64,000 nt of DNA from Branchiostoma floridae (GCF_000003815.2 NC_049984.1:21194864-21258863), one strand, 5' to 3'; positions 12,143-24,559 are shown, counted from the first letter of the stretch. The notes: generated by a model from the letters alone, not told the origin. Program-made: numbers and translations.

Positions 12143-12854
12143 AGGAACAAGAGATAGAAGTTACTGGTACTCACCTTTGCGCTACTGCGTCTGTCTTTAC
12201 GAAATGTTCAGGTCGGTCTGAAAGCATGTTTGCACAGGCGCGTTTGTAACAGTCATGTTTTGGTCCCCAGTGATATAACAGGGGCAACGGGTATGTGACA
12301 GGGCAATGGGTGAACCGAGAGAACTGACTCAACATGTGTAAGTGCATTAGTAAGGTAAAAATGTGCAAATATGACGTGACGTTTTAAATGAACGAGAAAG
12401 TGTGAGTCTTAGTTCACAGTGCCGATAATTGAATTGGTTAAATTTTCCGTCGAATACACACTCTTTGATTAATAACACAGCCAATTTCTATAACACGATA
12501 CGTATTTCTTTGTGTGGTTAGGTAATGTATTTGCTCTGAATCATATGATGATGTTCAGAAAGAATCAAACAAACAAGCACGAACAAAAAATAAATAAAAA
12601 TGAATACAAAGTAAACAAAAAAACAAAAACCTCTAATTGATTCTGGATCAAGGACACGTACGGTACACAGATATGTTTGTGTATGAGGATGATCTGTACC
12701 AACCACAAGTGAATTTGTGTCCAGCAGGTCTCCTGATTGTTTGCGAAAAACTGGCCTAATTGATTCTTTGTCGTGTTATGAACAGCGTTATGGTCCGTCT
12801 TTACATGAGTAAACTTAGATATATGATAAATCGAAGTAATAACTAACGAAAAGG

Positions 12855-13035
12855 ATGTCCCTGTAGCTCAACTGGTAGCTGGCTCACAGTTGAGCTCCTG
12901 TTTGTGATCAGTTAGTAACTAGCCATATCGGTTAGGGATGCATCGTCCTTCGGAAAAGACGTAAAATGGGGATCCCTTCTTTAAGAAGGTGCCTCGTGCA
13001 GGTTTAAGGTGCTAGCTACCCTTTCCTTTAAAGAT
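12855..13035 (+). mobile_element. tRNA-derived SINE
   Basis: The element starts with CCTGTAGCTCAACTGGTAG, an A-box-like tRNA head. Further on are GGTTAGGGATGCATCGTCCT, TCGGAAAAGACGTAAAATGG and GGATCCC. The latter matches the conserved body (GGACGTTAAATGGAGGTCCC type) of the SINEs at 55.4 and 57.8 kb. No poly-A is seen. It lies about 120 bp beyond the stop codon of the sulfotransferase gene. Confidence 0.6.
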
Positions 13036-13154
13036 ATACCCTACAACTGAATTAATAAGGAAAGTTGCAGACATAAGTGCCACTAGGCACTTCAAAAAGA
13101 GAAAAAGAAATAGTATTATCACATTATTGCAACAACAAAAAAGCACTTCCTAGG

Positions 13155-16100
13155 CTATCCACGTCCCGTCTCTATCTTTGCCAAATCTTCTTCAAAAGAA
13201 TATCCAAACATATCAAAGTCCTCCTGGTAGAGTCTCCGGATCGACAGTATTTCTTCCTTTGGAACTTGTCCGAAGATGTTCCCGAAAACGTTTCCATCGT
13301 TGGCTCGTCTCAGCCGTTGCTCCGGTAGAATGTCTTCTCTCGCTGTGATGTTGTACTGTTGTAAGAACAGCCGCACGTCTGCGGCGAGCGTGTCCGTGTG
13401 GGCGATGTAGTCATAGTCAACCTGACGGTAGAATATTAATTAGAAAACAGCATAACAAGGATATAGGAGAATTCTTTTTACACAACACGTAGGTACTTAC
13501 ATTTCATACGTTTCGATGTCTCTCAGACACCTTCGTTAGAGCTTCTAACTGGAGTTCTGCTTCTCACCGCTATATGCGGCGCTATGTAGGTGGCGCTTTT
13601 TTCGGTGAGAAAACAATCCCAAGCGTGGCTAACCTTGTATNNNNNNNNNNNNNNNNNNNNNNNNNNNNNNNNNNNNNNNNNNNNNNNNNNNNNNNNNNNN
13701 NNNNNNNNNNNNNNNNNNNNNNNNNNNNNNNNNNNNNNNNTCCGAAAACAGTTTCACCAGGATATTGGACTATTAGAGAACTCTTCCAAGGCAGCCTGTA
13801 CGTACTTACATCTCGTACGTCTCTCAGACACCTCTCAGACACCTTTCTCACAGGGATTGTTTTCTCATCGCAAAAGCGCCACATAAATCGGCTACATATA
13901 GCGGTGAGAAGCAAAACTCCAGTTAAAAGCTGTGAGAAAGGTGTCTGAGAGACATGAGAGACGTAAGCAATGTAAGTACCTACTGGTTGCATAAAAAGAA
14001 TTCTCCTATATTCTACCAACATGATGAAACTATTTTCGGAAACAGGATAACAAGGTTAGTGACTTATAGCCAATCACAGCCAATGTTTCCCTGACCGTCT
14101 GTCACCTTCATCAGGGCAATGTCAGTATTCCACACTGCCGGTAGGCTGCTAATAATGCGGTCCCCAAACGTAAAGAATAGACCCTTGTCATACAAAGATT
14201 CTCCGAAATCAATCACGGATTTACTAAAACACGTAAAATGATGTATAATACTGTATGTAATTAATATTCTACAGAACAAAGATGATTTTAAACAGTTGTG
14301 ATACGAAGAAACAGAGTTTGAAGTGATCCTCATAGAGTTAATATTAAATGAATAAGTGAATGAATCTTATAAGTAATCACGTGACTGAATGAAGTTGATG
14401 TATAGATTAATGAATGAACGAATGAATGAATGAATGAGTGAATGAATGAATGAATGAATGCGAGAATGAATGAATGAATGATTGAGTGAATGAATGAATG
14501 AATGAATTTATGAATGAACAAATGAAAGGATGGATTCATGTTAGTGTGTAAGAGTGTACCTCGCATGGTAGGCACAGCTTAGAAAACGATATCCAGTGCA
14601 CATTGCTCCATATGCGCTGCGAAATGGCACCGAGGAAGTCTGCAAACGACACCGGCTGTGTATCGGTGTCCGCCCCGCCTGCCTTTCCTTCAAAGGTCTA
14701 CAATGAATGAATAAATGAAGGTACGACTATCGAATGAAGAGCTTCATTGTACATTTTTGCCCAACCGAGCTAAGTACAGGTCACATCTATGACAAAGTAT
14801 AGTAAATCTAGTCTAGCATAGAAGTTCGACATTCTCTAGCCACTCGGTAATGGTGGTAAAAAAAAGGATTGTCATGATTAAGTGTTTTGTCAAAACGCAT
14901 GCGAACAAGAGTTCGGAGGCCTCATATCTCCATGAAATAGTCTGATTATGTTAATGACTTCCACATTTGCATAATCTATGCTTAGTTATGTACACCTGTA
15001 AATAACCTGTTGATTGTCCAATCATTTACCGCATGAATTATGGCACTTTTGCATTAATTATGCAAATTAAGGACTTATTTGCATAATTGGTTTCTGATAA
15101 TGTTCCACCTGCCACAAACTACATATATTGCTTGTATTTGAGTTCTATAAAGGAAACACTGCAAATACAGATTTTCCTCATTGAATATGCAAATTAAATG
15201 TCAGTTTGCATAATTTGCACTTCATGATGTGCATGTTTGTCTAAGCTACCTACATACCAAATATCATGTAAATTTGTTGTTCCCTTCTTCAGTTATCCTC
15301 CTTAGAAGATTTTGACAAAAATGCCCCTGCAGTTCCAGAGCAACCTGTTAGGGGAACCAAATATACACCACATATCCCTTATGTCACAAGCTATCTGCCA
15401 TCCAAAAATCAAGACCATAGCACACTCAGTACAAAAGATCCAAAAATTGAATTTCTGCTGCAGTACCAAAGTCACATACCAGGTGCCCCAAATTGACCTT
15501 TACCTTTGTCACCTACCCACAAACCAAATATCATCGTAATCCATCCAGAGGTTCTTGAGTTATGCTCACTACAAAAATTCGGACACACAGACAGTCACAC
15601 AGACACACAGATATACAGACAGACAAACAATATCTCCATTTTTCATGGAGATAAATATACATGTTATCAGTGCTATTTACATGTCTGAAGTACATAGCAA
15701 TAGTGAGGGAATCTACTTTCCATATAACTAAATACAACATGTCTGACACACAACTTTTACCGTGTTTGAGGTAGAAAATTGAAACCATTCATCAATTAAG
15801 TTATCTTAGTTGATTGCCTAAACTTGTTGCTAGACGTATTATTATTGATATTGGTGTTATTGCATGTTAATTTGTCTGAACTAAGGTTTAAATATAATTC
15901 TTTGTGATAGATAAATATAACTGTTTACTAAAAAAAAAAGAATGGTTTGAAAAATGAGAACATGTTTCCCACCATGTTTATAGACTTGATATTTCGGTAC
16001 CTCTCCTTTAGGTAAGCTTTCACGTGTTGATGGAAAGTCTTTGTCCAGCGGCGACTTACTTCACTGTTCTTCACGAACTTGTCGAGCCATGCAGAGGCCA

Positions 16101-18661
16101 GTCTGGGAAACAGTAATTATGTATTTCCGAAAATAATTTCAGCAGGTTGGTAGAATATATATAGGATATATGAGAATTCTTGTACACAACGAGGGGGGAT
16201 ACAAGTCAGAAGCTCTGAGGAAGGTGTCTGATAGACACCGCAACGTAAGCAAGTACGTTTGATTTTGGTTGTGTACAAGAATTCTCATATATCCAGTAAT
16301 GATGTAGTCTCCAATTAGGACATTTGCATAAGGGCATGCTGATTTGATTATGTGGCACCCTGTGGGCACCCCATAACGTATCCACGTGTGCGAAGAAAAG
16401 CAAAAACACTGGGTTAAAAAAGTTGCATTGATCATGGATTTTCAAACAAATGACTTTTGACACACAGAGTATTGTATACCGAGCAGTAGCTACCCTTAGT
16501 TCTGTCCTTCCATATCTTCTTCTTTCGCATTGGATTACTTCGCTTATTACCTCCATGAATGAAATGTCATGGAGGTTATATTTTACCCGGCGTTTGTCTG
16601 TGTGTCTGTGTGTAAACAAGATAACTCAAGAACGGTTGAGTGGATTGGTTTCATACTTAGTGTGTTGGTGGGGTGTGATAAAAGCTGGAAATTATTAGAT
16701 TTTGAGCCCCCTAGCGGCTCCCCTTGGTACTGCAGCGCAACTACTAGTTTTGCTATCTCGGTGTTTTGAACATGCTATGGTCACGATGGAGGTGGGAGGT
16801 CGCAGAACTCTAGTTATCATTCATTTTCTAATGTCTATTTTTTTCTACATGTGTGGCATATATTTTCTCAATGTCCTGCTTCTTCGTTTAGGCTATTGTT
16901 ACTGAGCCTAGTCTCCTACGGTGCCTTAGAGATAGTATCAAAGCTGGACAAGGAGTATAGCCGGAAAAGGGAAGTCAAGTCGGATAAACTCCTTGGCCAG
17001 CTTTGATACAATGAATGAATGAATGAACTTTACTGCACGACATTTGTACATGGTACAATTGTAAGGCAACAGTTATAAGTCAATTAATACAATGGTACTC
17101 GTCTAAGGTGTAACTACTGTAGGGTCTGCTAGGATACTAACAGGGCCACCATGCCACTCTCTGTTCTCAGCCAGCCGCTTACAATAGTTGGGCTGTACGA
17201 CACAGACAAAGTTAACGCTCTCACCTCTCCAGTGGATCGCGGACGACGATGATCTTCTTAAAAGTCGCCAGACGCAAACTCGCCTGTTCCTTGCTGTAGT
17301 CCCTCAGCATTCTAAACCTCCGCGCATTGATACCGACGTGTTTCTGCACGTTAGACGTACGGTTGATGCTGTGAACCGGTCTTTCGGTTGTGTTATGCTC
17401 TAAATTGTAAAGTAACAATTTCATCGTGGAGCATCCGGTTTTCGGGATGAAGCAGTATGCCGTTTTTATGTTTTCAAAAAAGATTAGCTGGTACTTCAGA
17501 AGGTCGTGGGATACACGAGTCTGAAAGAAAGAAAGAAAAAAAACAGCAATTTATCATAGTCTATTGGATCGCGTTTTTTTTACTAAAGGCCACAGCAAGT
17601 AAATTTTATGGATGACATCCTATGCAGAGTGCAAAAATATTGAGATAGCGCGAAAAAAACAAGATGGGTGAGAAAAACAAGATGGCTAAATTTTCAAAAT
17701 AGATACCATAAGCATCGTAACAAGATTTGAAGTAAAAAAAAAATGGCATCATTCTTTCCTGTATTTATACCGAAGTGACCTAGTGTAGTAAAAGTGATAC
17801 TTGTGTGGTACACTGTATCAGTTGCCAAGCTGGTAACTACATTCATAGCTTTAATATTGGTGGAACTTTTACAACTATCCAACAAGTTTCACTTCTGCAA
17901 CTATAGTCATGTCTACCTCCGCAGTGTGACTTCTACAAGTATGATTATTTGGCCTATTTTGGTCTATCTGACCATCCCCAAAGAGGCCGGGAAAAATTCT
18001 TTTTTCTGAAATCAGGCAAGATTAACAAGCGCGCTGATGTCATCCATGAAATATACTTGCTGTGGCCTAAGCTAAACACATAGATTTATGCTTAAGGAGT
18101 ACGTTTACGATAGAATGAATATTTTTATGACAGTGAATAATTTTTTACCGTACCGTTGATTGCGAGTTTTCCCGACAGTATGCCTTCAGCGTGGCGAGTC
18201 TGCGAGACTGTTCCTTCTCTAACCAGCTTTCCCAGTTCACTGGAGAGATAAAGATAAACTTACTGACACGATTGATAGATTTACTCATGCTCAACACTAT
18301 CTCCTATCATACAAACGTTTTTGATAAGTCTGCTCATGAATATGACAAATGACCATCGAAAGGTTAGCTCTTGACAAATATGTGATTGTGAATAAAGCTC
18401 TTTGTTGTTCACACATACGGTCATACCTTTTCCCAACTCCGACGCACCAGCGACTGCTCCCTTAGCAGATGTGTTCAAAAGATGTTTATCGTCTTTAACA
18501 GTCACGTTTAGTTGCTCAGATACGCGGGCTGAATCCTTGTATCCACGCAACAGTTTCAGAGATTTTCCGAGTCCACTGTAGCTGATATAGACGTAAGTTA
18601 CAACACCAAAGCTCAGTATGGACAGAAACAGACATCTTGCAGTCGGTTGAAAAATCCGCAT
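13155..18661 (-). CDS. Golgi carbohydrate sulfotransferase (Sulfotransfer_2 family), six exons, 383 aa
   Basis: Exons: 18427-18661, 18154-18239, 17225-17520, 15973-16102, 14560-14697 and 13155-13421; phases fit and the total is 1152 nt with TAG. It is a type II membrane protein with a short N-tail, a transmembrane anchor at about residues 8-28 (CLFLSILSFGVVTYVYIS), then a luminal stem. The catalytic domain has the 5'-phosphosulfate loop AYCFIPKTGCSTMK (about 128-141), the 3'-phosphate motif IIVVRDPLERLASAW (about 197-210), the family block VHWISFSKLCLPCE (about 282-295) and VDYDYIAHTDTLAADV. It should transfer sulfate from PAPS to glycan hydroxyls, as in the CHST8-14/HNK-1 group; the acceptor cannot be told from sequence. 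The start is ATG 18661, because the frame upstream offers only GTG. The exon 4 donor (ATG/GTGGGA) is the least certain site. Intron 5 carries an assembly gap. Confidence 0.9.
13450..14030. mobile_element. Foldback element with about 170-bp inverted arms around an assembly gap
   Basis: The arm at about 13460-13625 (GGAGAATTCTTTTTACACAA, CGATGTCTCTCAGACACCTT, GGAGTTCTGCTTCTCACCGC) recurs in inverse at about 13845-14015. The centre is partly unresolved (N, 13641-13740), as expected for a hairpin. A third copy of the arm lies at 60260-60420, and a short relative at 16161-16295. It lies in the last intron of the sulfotransferase gene. Confidence 0.75.
13641..13740. other. Assembly gap (100 N)
   Basis: A run of exactly 100 N inside the foldback element. 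Open frames read across it are artefacts. Confidence 0.98.
14400..14525. repeat. (GAAT)n microsatellite
   Basis: GAATGAATGAAT repeats with a few GAGT and GATT interruptions. It lies about 35 bp beyond the splice donor of sulfotransferase exon 5 (exon ends at 14560). The open frame on the minus strand (IHSFIHS repeats) is periodicity only. Confidence 0.9.
15035..15655. mobile_element. Dispersed repeat ending in a TCTCCAT palindrome
   Basis: It contains TTAATTATGCAAATTAAGGA, CTACATACCAAATATCATGT, AACCAAATATCATCGTAATC and GTTCTTGAGTTATGCTCACT, then a CACAGACAGACA tract, and ends in ATCTCCATTTTTCATGGAGA (15632 on). The same order of modules occurs in 6680-7860 and, in inverse, at 16550-16730, 48135-48340 and 55095-55330. 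It is non-coding and moderately diverged; the class is unknown. Confidence 0.6.
16161..16295. mobile_element. Small foldback element
   Basis: GGATATATGAGAATTCTTGT followed by ACACAAC (16165-16190) is repeated in perfect inverse at 16268-16294. The arms start like the larger foldback element at 13450 (GAGAATTCTT..TACACAAC). The inside holds a short AAGGTGTCTGATAGACACC stretch shared with it. This is a deletion derivative of the same family, in an intron of the sulfotransferase gene. Confidence 0.75.
16545..16760 (+). mobile_element. Dispersed repeat (ATAACTCAAGAAC family)
   Basis: It opens with the palindrome ACCTCCATGAATGAAATGTC/ATGGAGGT. The landmark strings AAGATAACTCAAGAACGG, GGTTTCATACTTAGTGTGTT and CCCCCTAGCGGC follow. 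The same strings in the same order occur at 55095-55330. Non-coding. Confidence 0.6.
16925..17012. mobile_element. Foldback MITE
   Basis: ATAGTATCAAAGCTGGACAA then GGAGT (from about 16932) is inverse to ACTCCTTGGCCAGCTTTGAT then AC (16988-17010). The same hairpin, more diverged, is at 57205-57322. It abuts the LINE tail that starts at 17010. Confidence 0.65.
17002..17125 (-). mobile_element. 5'-truncated tail of the window's non-LTR retrotransposon
   Basis: The stretch from the GAATGAATGAATGAACTTTA tract through GGTACAATTGTAAGGCAACA to CAATGGTACTCGTCTAAGGT matches 32530-32645, the 3' end of the full LINE, almost base for base. It is in the same (minus) orientation and stops after about 120 bp. 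It is therefore a severely truncated second copy of that family, inserted in an intron of the sulfotransferase gene. Confidence 0.85.
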
Positions 18662-18779
18662 TGTTGTCACGGCTCAAGAAAGTTTCGTCTTTTTTATAAC
18701 GAAGTCTCTGATTGGGTGACTCCTGACATCTTTGACTTCCGGTCTGCAAGGTGTGTCTCAAACTGTGGTTCGACGTGGA

Positions 18780-20310
18780 TACCTGAGGTTTTGAGAAAAA
18801 TAGGTTAGGCCATGTTCATTCAAATATGATGGATGATCCATTCGTTCTAACCAAAAGTAAGGTTGTTGCCATATTGTAGATCGTACAAAAAAGCTACAAA
18901 ATAAATTTGTATGTCGCAGATTAAAAAGATATCAGAAAACGGATACTTATATCGTGGAAAGCCAAAGTCAATTCCAAAGCCTAAGAAAGGGATATGAAAG
19001 AAAAAACTGAAGAATATATCTTTCGTTGCACCATACGTTGTGCGCTCTGTCAATTATTTATCTTTCTTGACCACTTGATTTCATAATAATCGCAACATTT
19101 TTTGCTTAACTTTTTTTCCGCACACTAATATTAGTTTTGGGGTTCACAGAGGACGCCATTCATATAATAAAATCAATATGGCCTTATTTTAAAACAAAAC
19201 ATAATATCAGACAATTTATAGTGTGCCGAAATTGTGATGATTGCTGTTTTATCATAGAATCCCTTAAAACATCACAGCATCACATACCATTGTACATGAT
19301 AAAGGCATACATGTTTTAATCTGACACCCGAGTGGTGAAATTGAAAACAAACTTTCTATATCTACACTGCTAATAAATGAGAATAGTTGAGAAAGGATTG
19401 TTTAGTAAACATTATACTTCTTTGTGGCGCATGGCCAATATAAATCTGTATAGCTATAGTGTTGTTCTACAATGTTGTTGAAAATACTGATGCCTGATGC
19501 ATTTCAGTTTTACACTGCTAAAATGTAATTGTAGGATTACTTTGGCCAATATCTAAGAAAATAAAAGTAAAAATAGCAACAGGATCACAAACTACTGACC
19601 ATGCATGTGCATAGTTTTCCGGGCCGTACCCGGAAACACATGATCTTTTCCTTAGGCCTAAGCAATACTGTGGCCATATAATGGCATATTATAGTAAATC
19701 TAGACAGGGATCCTAGTAACAATGGATATATCATTTAAAAAAGATAGAGTTATAATAACACATCATAATCATATAAGACATTTTATAACATATACAGATA
19801 TAGGTATATGATGTAAATTTGTAACCGTTTTGCTTGTACAATGCTAGAGATTTTATAGTAACAATGTTTATTGCAACAACTTGTATTGTAACATGTAACA
19901 TGTATGTATTCTTCTCTCCCAGGGTTAGTCCAAATGCCTACGGTTAGTTGGGCATCTTCATGTCTACTTTGTCCCCCCAACGACCTGGAGGTCAAGGGAC
20001 TAGGTAGGTAGGTAGGTAGTAGTTGGGCAGCCCTGCAATGGCTGTATGTATACAGCTGAACAAATAAAAAGGAAATGACATATACATGTTCACCAGACCA
20101 TTGACGTTTTCTGCTACTGATCATGTGACACAAATAGATTTAGCGTACCTGCGGCGTGGTAAGTTCCCTTGCTGCTCTGCCTCGTACTTACGTTCTGTCC
20201 TTAGTTGTCGCCATGTAAAAACTGCACCGCTGGGTCTGGGTCCTATACGTGTCACATCCGGGTATGGATCAGTTGACTGATTGTTATCTTTGTCTCGATA
20301 TATTGAGATG
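18780..20310. other. Intergenic stretch, no gene recognised
   Basis: AT-rich sequence upstream of the sulfotransferase gene. Nothing coding is recognisable. A GTAGGTAGGTAGGTAG tract lies near 20005 in a segment with GCTGTATGTATACAGCTGAAC, which looks like a SINE-like or repeat tail. The sulfotransferase promoter should lie just above 18661, but no TATA box is evident. Confidence 0.4.
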
Positions 20311-20312
20311 TA

Positions 20313-20712
20313 CAGTCAAACCTGTACTAGCGGCCACCTTTGCATACCGGCCACCTGCCCATAGTGGCCACTTTTTGTCGGTCCCTTGGATTCGTAAAGA
20401 TTAAGAGATAGGCTTAGCGGCCACCTGTCCAACGCGGCCACGGCCACACGATTTCCGGTCCCGCAGGTACAAAAACACTGCATATTACGGCCACGCGGAC
20501 CGCTGATCTATGTTTCGGCACGCGTTCGGCCATATACAGCGGTCGTATCGTCACCCTACGCCGGATTTAAAACCTCTTTGATTTATTTTAAAAACAAAAC
20601 TTCGTAAACTGGCGCTACCCATACCCACTGACAAACGAGGTCATATAAGGTCAATAGACGACACCACTATTACGGAGGTCCCTTGAGTGGCCGCTATAGA
20701 CAGGTTTGACTG
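20313..20712. mobile_element. Tigger/pogo-like MITE (400 bp) with TA target duplication
   Basis: The left end is CAGTCAAACCTGTACTAGCG followed by GCCACC. The right end is the inverse, GGCCGCTATAGACAGGTTTG then ACTG. TA flanks both ends (20311-20312 and 20713-20714). Internal GCGGCCACC repeats are typical of pogo/Tigger-derived MITEs. There is no transposase. Confidence 0.85.
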
Positions 20713-21339
20713 TATGTTTTCCACCATGTTGGACACGATCTGGCCGCGTGTGCGTGTGCGTGCCTGTTTCTTTGTGTGTGCGTGTGTCTGTATGTCCTTG
20801 TGTCTGTAATGTATATGTATGCTTGTACAGATTCAGATGCATCAGAGTTTGCTGTTGATTTAAGTAGACGATTACATTACAGTGCAGCAGGTTTAACTGG
20901 ATATTGGAAGTAGGAACCACAATGGAAGAAAAAGTTGAGTCATAAGTAATTCGTAGTACATGTTCTGCTGTGTCTTTGGATCAAAAGCGCCGTCTGGCAA
21001 TTCTTACTAGAACCGCACCTATCTACCAGGAAGAAGCTCTAGTCTCGTAGATCAAACGCGATATCATATCCGTGGTCGGGCTGAACCGTTATTGACATGA
21101 GTTTTCGAAACCCTGGTCTCTCGACGCGTCGCCATGAACTATTGCTGTTCTATTGCAAATCATTAGGCGGCACTTTTGATTCATGTACGAGATACATATA
21201 TTTGGAACCAAATGCTTGCATGGTTCCAAGATGTGGCTTTTTGATCAATGGTCAGAAAGATATCATGGGAGAAGATATACGTCTTAGTCATGACAAAAGT
21301 AGAAGAGTGGGTAGGTGGATGGGTGATTGAGTGGTTGAG

Positions 21340-21478
21340 TGTGAGTGAGTGTGTGTGTGTGTGTGAGGGGGTGTGAGAGTGAGTAAGTAAGTGAGTGAGT
21401 AAGTGAGTGAGTGAGTGAGTGAGTGAGTGAGTGAGTGAGTGAGTGAGTGAGTGAGTGAGTGAGTGAGTGAGTGAGTGA
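21340..21478. repeat. (GAGT)n microsatellite
   Basis: About 25 uninterrupted GAGT units after a mixed GTGT/GAGT lead-in. The THSLTHSL open frames on the minus strand are artefacts of it. Confidence 0.95.
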
Positions 21479-21869
21479 TCCATTTCCAATCCATGCCTTT
21501 AACAAACCGTCCGACAATTTATCTCCCAAGACATGATAATAGTCATAAATCAATTTGCAGCCTCTTTCTTTGGGCCCCAAACTGGCCTAAACCTTTTGAT
21601 TTAAAATTTGGTTTTGAATTAAAAGTTGGTTAATGTACAAACACTTTGTAAATATCCGATTCCTAGAATTTATGACGTCTGATATTCCGATGTTCCTGCA
21701 AGAGGAAACAAAAACTCCCAGCAGTTGTGGCGTACCAAACGGATAACTGAAAACACAGGTATAAGCTTTACTTCTCGGCAGACTCCTCTAGATACTATGG
21801 CATCGATGACTTTGATGTGGATGCATTCTGTTATTACATTCTAAACGAATTAGGGAGATTTTTATATTT

Positions 21870-22330
21870 CAGCCATACCATAGGTATGGTGAAATATATT
21901 GTATTCGTAATGTTTCTTTCTTCTTTCTTTCTTTCTTTCTCCTGTCAAATCTTCAAATCGAATCAACTCCGTCGTTCCTGGACCGAATGACTTGAAATTT
22001 GGCACAAGGGTAGAGTGGGCCAATACCCTTAGGTGTTTTTTTCATTTTATTCATATCTGCTTCTAAAATGATTTTATTGAGGTTTTATTGCAATTTTTGG
22101 ACCACAACTTTATATTTAGGCCCCCTGTACCATGGTATTACATCCAAATGACCTGAAATTTAGCACAGAGGTGCCCTAGGTACTTATTCAAAGGATCCAT
22201 GCATAATATTTGGTATAAATCACTTCAAAATGGCTCATTATGGAGGTTTTTGTGGGAGAATTTTGGATTTGTGAGGTGGCAGTGCCGAGGTCAACGACCT
22301 CTAGGTCATTCTGGAAGCCACAGGTGTTTC
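21870..22330 (+). mobile_element. Dispersed non-coding repeat
   Basis: It starts near the short palindrome CATACCATAGGTATGG. It contains CGAATGACTTGAAATTTGGC and a second related line CAAATGACCTGAAATTTAGC about 125 bp later, so it has an internal duplicated module. The GGCACAAGGG.. and CCCCCTGTACC phrasing is that of the physically dispersed repeats elsewhere in the window, but it is not the same family. No coding. Confidence 0.4.
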
Positions 22331-22439
22331 TGGTAGATCCAATCATCTACATACCTACCTAGTCCATGTTCCTCCAGGTGGTTGGGGGGACAAGGTAAAT
22401 CTAATTAATTATTAGCCAATGAGCAAGGTTATTTTGCTG

Positions 22440-23060
22440 GAAGAGTCCATTGTTGGTCAGGGGGGTGTTTTTTAAAATTTACTTTAAGACTTTGGTGATA
22501 ATGCCAATGCTTTTTTTAGCGGAAGTGTTTTTGCACTGATCCACTTGACATAAGGCTACTGCTGGGACAGTCCATTTTTGCACATAGGGGGGATTTTTAA
22601 AAAATTCATTTTTGGACATGGGTGATGATTCCGAATTCCATTTGTTGAATGGAACTTGACCCCACCTGAAGACTGTACCTGAGGATTCGGCAGCCAATCA
22701 GCAAGCCTGATGTAATATGGATGAGTCCATTCATGCACAGGGGACTATCAGAAAAATTCAGTTTTGGACTGGGTTGCTTATTATAGAAAAGGCCATGTAT
22801 TTCTGGACTTTGGTGATTATGTCAAAGTCCTATTTTAGCGGATGTATTTTTGGATCGCTCCACTTTGCACAGGGGTATAACAGGTAGAGTCCATTCTTGC
22901 AAAGGGGGGGGGGATTTCTTTCAAACTCAGTTTTGGACGGCTGATGATTCAAAATTCCATTTCTTAGCGGAAGTGTTTTTGGACTGGTCTATCTTACCCT
23001 TCTACATTGGGTGCACTTGAGTCCATTCTTGCAGGGAAGGGGGTTGTACGATTCATTTTT
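22440..23060. repeat. Diverged tandem repeats of about 150 bp
   Basis: A line of the type TTTAGCGGAAGTGTTTTTG plus GAGTCCATT.TTGCA.AGGGG recurs at about 22516, 22835 and 22966, with GTCCATT lines at 22447, 22570, 22732, 22889 and 23021. The units are old and of unequal length. No gene is seen. Confidence 0.5.
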
Positions 23061-23252
23061 GCTCATACGTGTAATTAGTAGCTTAGGATGCTTAGTCATC
23101 TTAAGCAGAAGAGTTCCATTTTTGCACATGGGTGATTTTGGAATAGTCCATTGTTGCTTGGGGAAGGAGATGGCTGAAATATGCTGTATTTGCTCTCAAG
23201 CAAATGTCGGCCTTTCTAGTAGCCTGAAAGTTCGTCTGTGTTGGTAAATGAC

Positions 23253-23448
23253 ATTATGGAAAAACTAAACCTTATCTAACCAACACCAAGTTTCGACCCT
23301 CTGCTGCAGTCGTGTGTCTCTGACGTCACATCCGAAAGCTACAGCAGACGGGTCCATTCCGTGACCAAGGCTGACGGAGTCGGCTGAAAATTTGGGGTAA
23401 ATCCCAATCAAACTTGTTGGTTAGGTAAAGTTTAGTTTTTCCATAATG
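23253..23448. mobile_element. MITE (196 bp)
   Basis: ATTATGGAAAAACTAAACCT then TATCTAACCAACA at the left is inverse to TGTTGGTTAGGTAAAGTTTA then GTTTTTCCATAAT at the right, giving inverted repeats of about 34 bp. No coding. Confidence 0.85.
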
Positions 23449-23499
23449 AATTAGGGAGATATAAGCATGGCCGTTAATTATGATGCTTAAAAAGTCTCA

Positions 23500-24170
23500 A
23501 TCTATTATTCCTAGCTATTCTTTGCGTGCAATGTCGGGTACTATCATTGCTCTGTTAGCCGTTAATCTTTTTCTGTTGTACCTTACACAAGTTACAGATA
23601 CCAACACACGAGTTTTAGCAAGGCTGATCCAACAGCGCTCCTAGCGGATTCCAAGATAATACTCAGCCCAGAAACTTGACAGTACTATACAGAGAAGGTA
23701 CACATCGGCCAAGGTTATCTCACATCGTCACGTTTGCTAACAACCCATAGGTCTCTACAGGTCAGTTTATTTGGACAATCATTAGCGAATAGAGTATGAC
23801 GTTATTACTTTCTGACAGCTTAAGCTTTCCCACGTCTGGGGCCGATGACGTCAGCGCACTGACCTTCTGTACTTTGTATTAGGCTCGTAAAAACTCCTCG
23901 AGCCCAGAGGTTTTACTGTGTTTAGTTTGTTATGCTAAGATTTACTACAAAAAAACTGTCGTCTTCAAATTAGCTTTTGATGAATACAAAAGTCTGTCAA
24001 CAACATGAAAGCTCCTTGAGAAGACCAAATTCTTACAAGCCATCCTTAACCCAATTTATCTAATAAACAATATGACAAATAATCTTTTTACAAGAACTCG
24101 TATTGTTTGATATGAAAAGGTGACTCAGAAAAGAAGTCAAAGTCTACAAGTACGAACCTAATTTTAACGT
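23500..24170 (-). repeat. Downstream-flank module of the cysteine-rich peptide genes, copy 1
   Basis: The module includes CCGATGACGTCAGCGCACTG, ACTCCTCGAGCCCAGAGG, TTATCTAATAAACAATATGA and GGCCAAGGTTATCTCACATC. It matches, in inverse, the sequence after genes B and C (42780-43330, 47340-48060). It lies downstream of the truncated gene copy D, as expected if whole gene units were duplicated. Confidence 0.8.
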
Positions 24171-24229
24171 AAAAGCACAAAGACACAGTGAAGGAACGTT
24201 TGATGAATTTATCTACAGTCAAAAATAGA

Positions 24230-24545
24230 TAAACATAACATTGTGATGTCGACGGTCTGCGTGCTTTCTCATGTCAGCGTCTACAAGGACAAAGAAAGGA
24301 TAACGATTGGTCATGAAACGCTGTTAATGCTAGCTTTAAAGATTTAAAAAAAAATCCACAATGTTAGCATTTGTGTGAATATCAACTTAATGTCTGATAC
24401 ATGTAGTATGATAGTAGTATGTCTGGTATTATGAGAACTTACCGTGTAGATGAGCTCTTAATGGTGGTAACTGCAGGTACACGGAACCAGGTACCAGGTT
24501 GGACTGCCCATGTTGAGATCACCGTGGACAGTCATACTTGAATTC
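24230..24545 (-). pseudogene. Truncated cysteine-rich peptide copy (copy D)
   Basis: Positions 24458-24542 encode the last third of the peptide, SMTVHGDLNMGSPTWYLVPC, then TCSYHH and a stop. This is nearly identical to gene C. The 3' UTR exon (from 24280 downwards) is also kept. Upstream of 24542 the homology ends abruptly and runs into downstream-flank sequence (24560-24760). The signal exon, the first six cysteines and the promoter are missing. The stop has shifted two codons past the usual end, and the usual poly-A signal reads GATAAA. It cannot make a secreted peptide. Confidence 0.85.
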
Positions 24546-24559
24546 GAGTATCTAATTAT

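Noticed and set aside
21181-21580. LTHSLTHS-type ORFs on the minus strand
   Set aside because: They come entirely from the (GAGT)n microsatellite; the same applies to 51587-51862, and to the IHSFIHS frame at 14330-14575.
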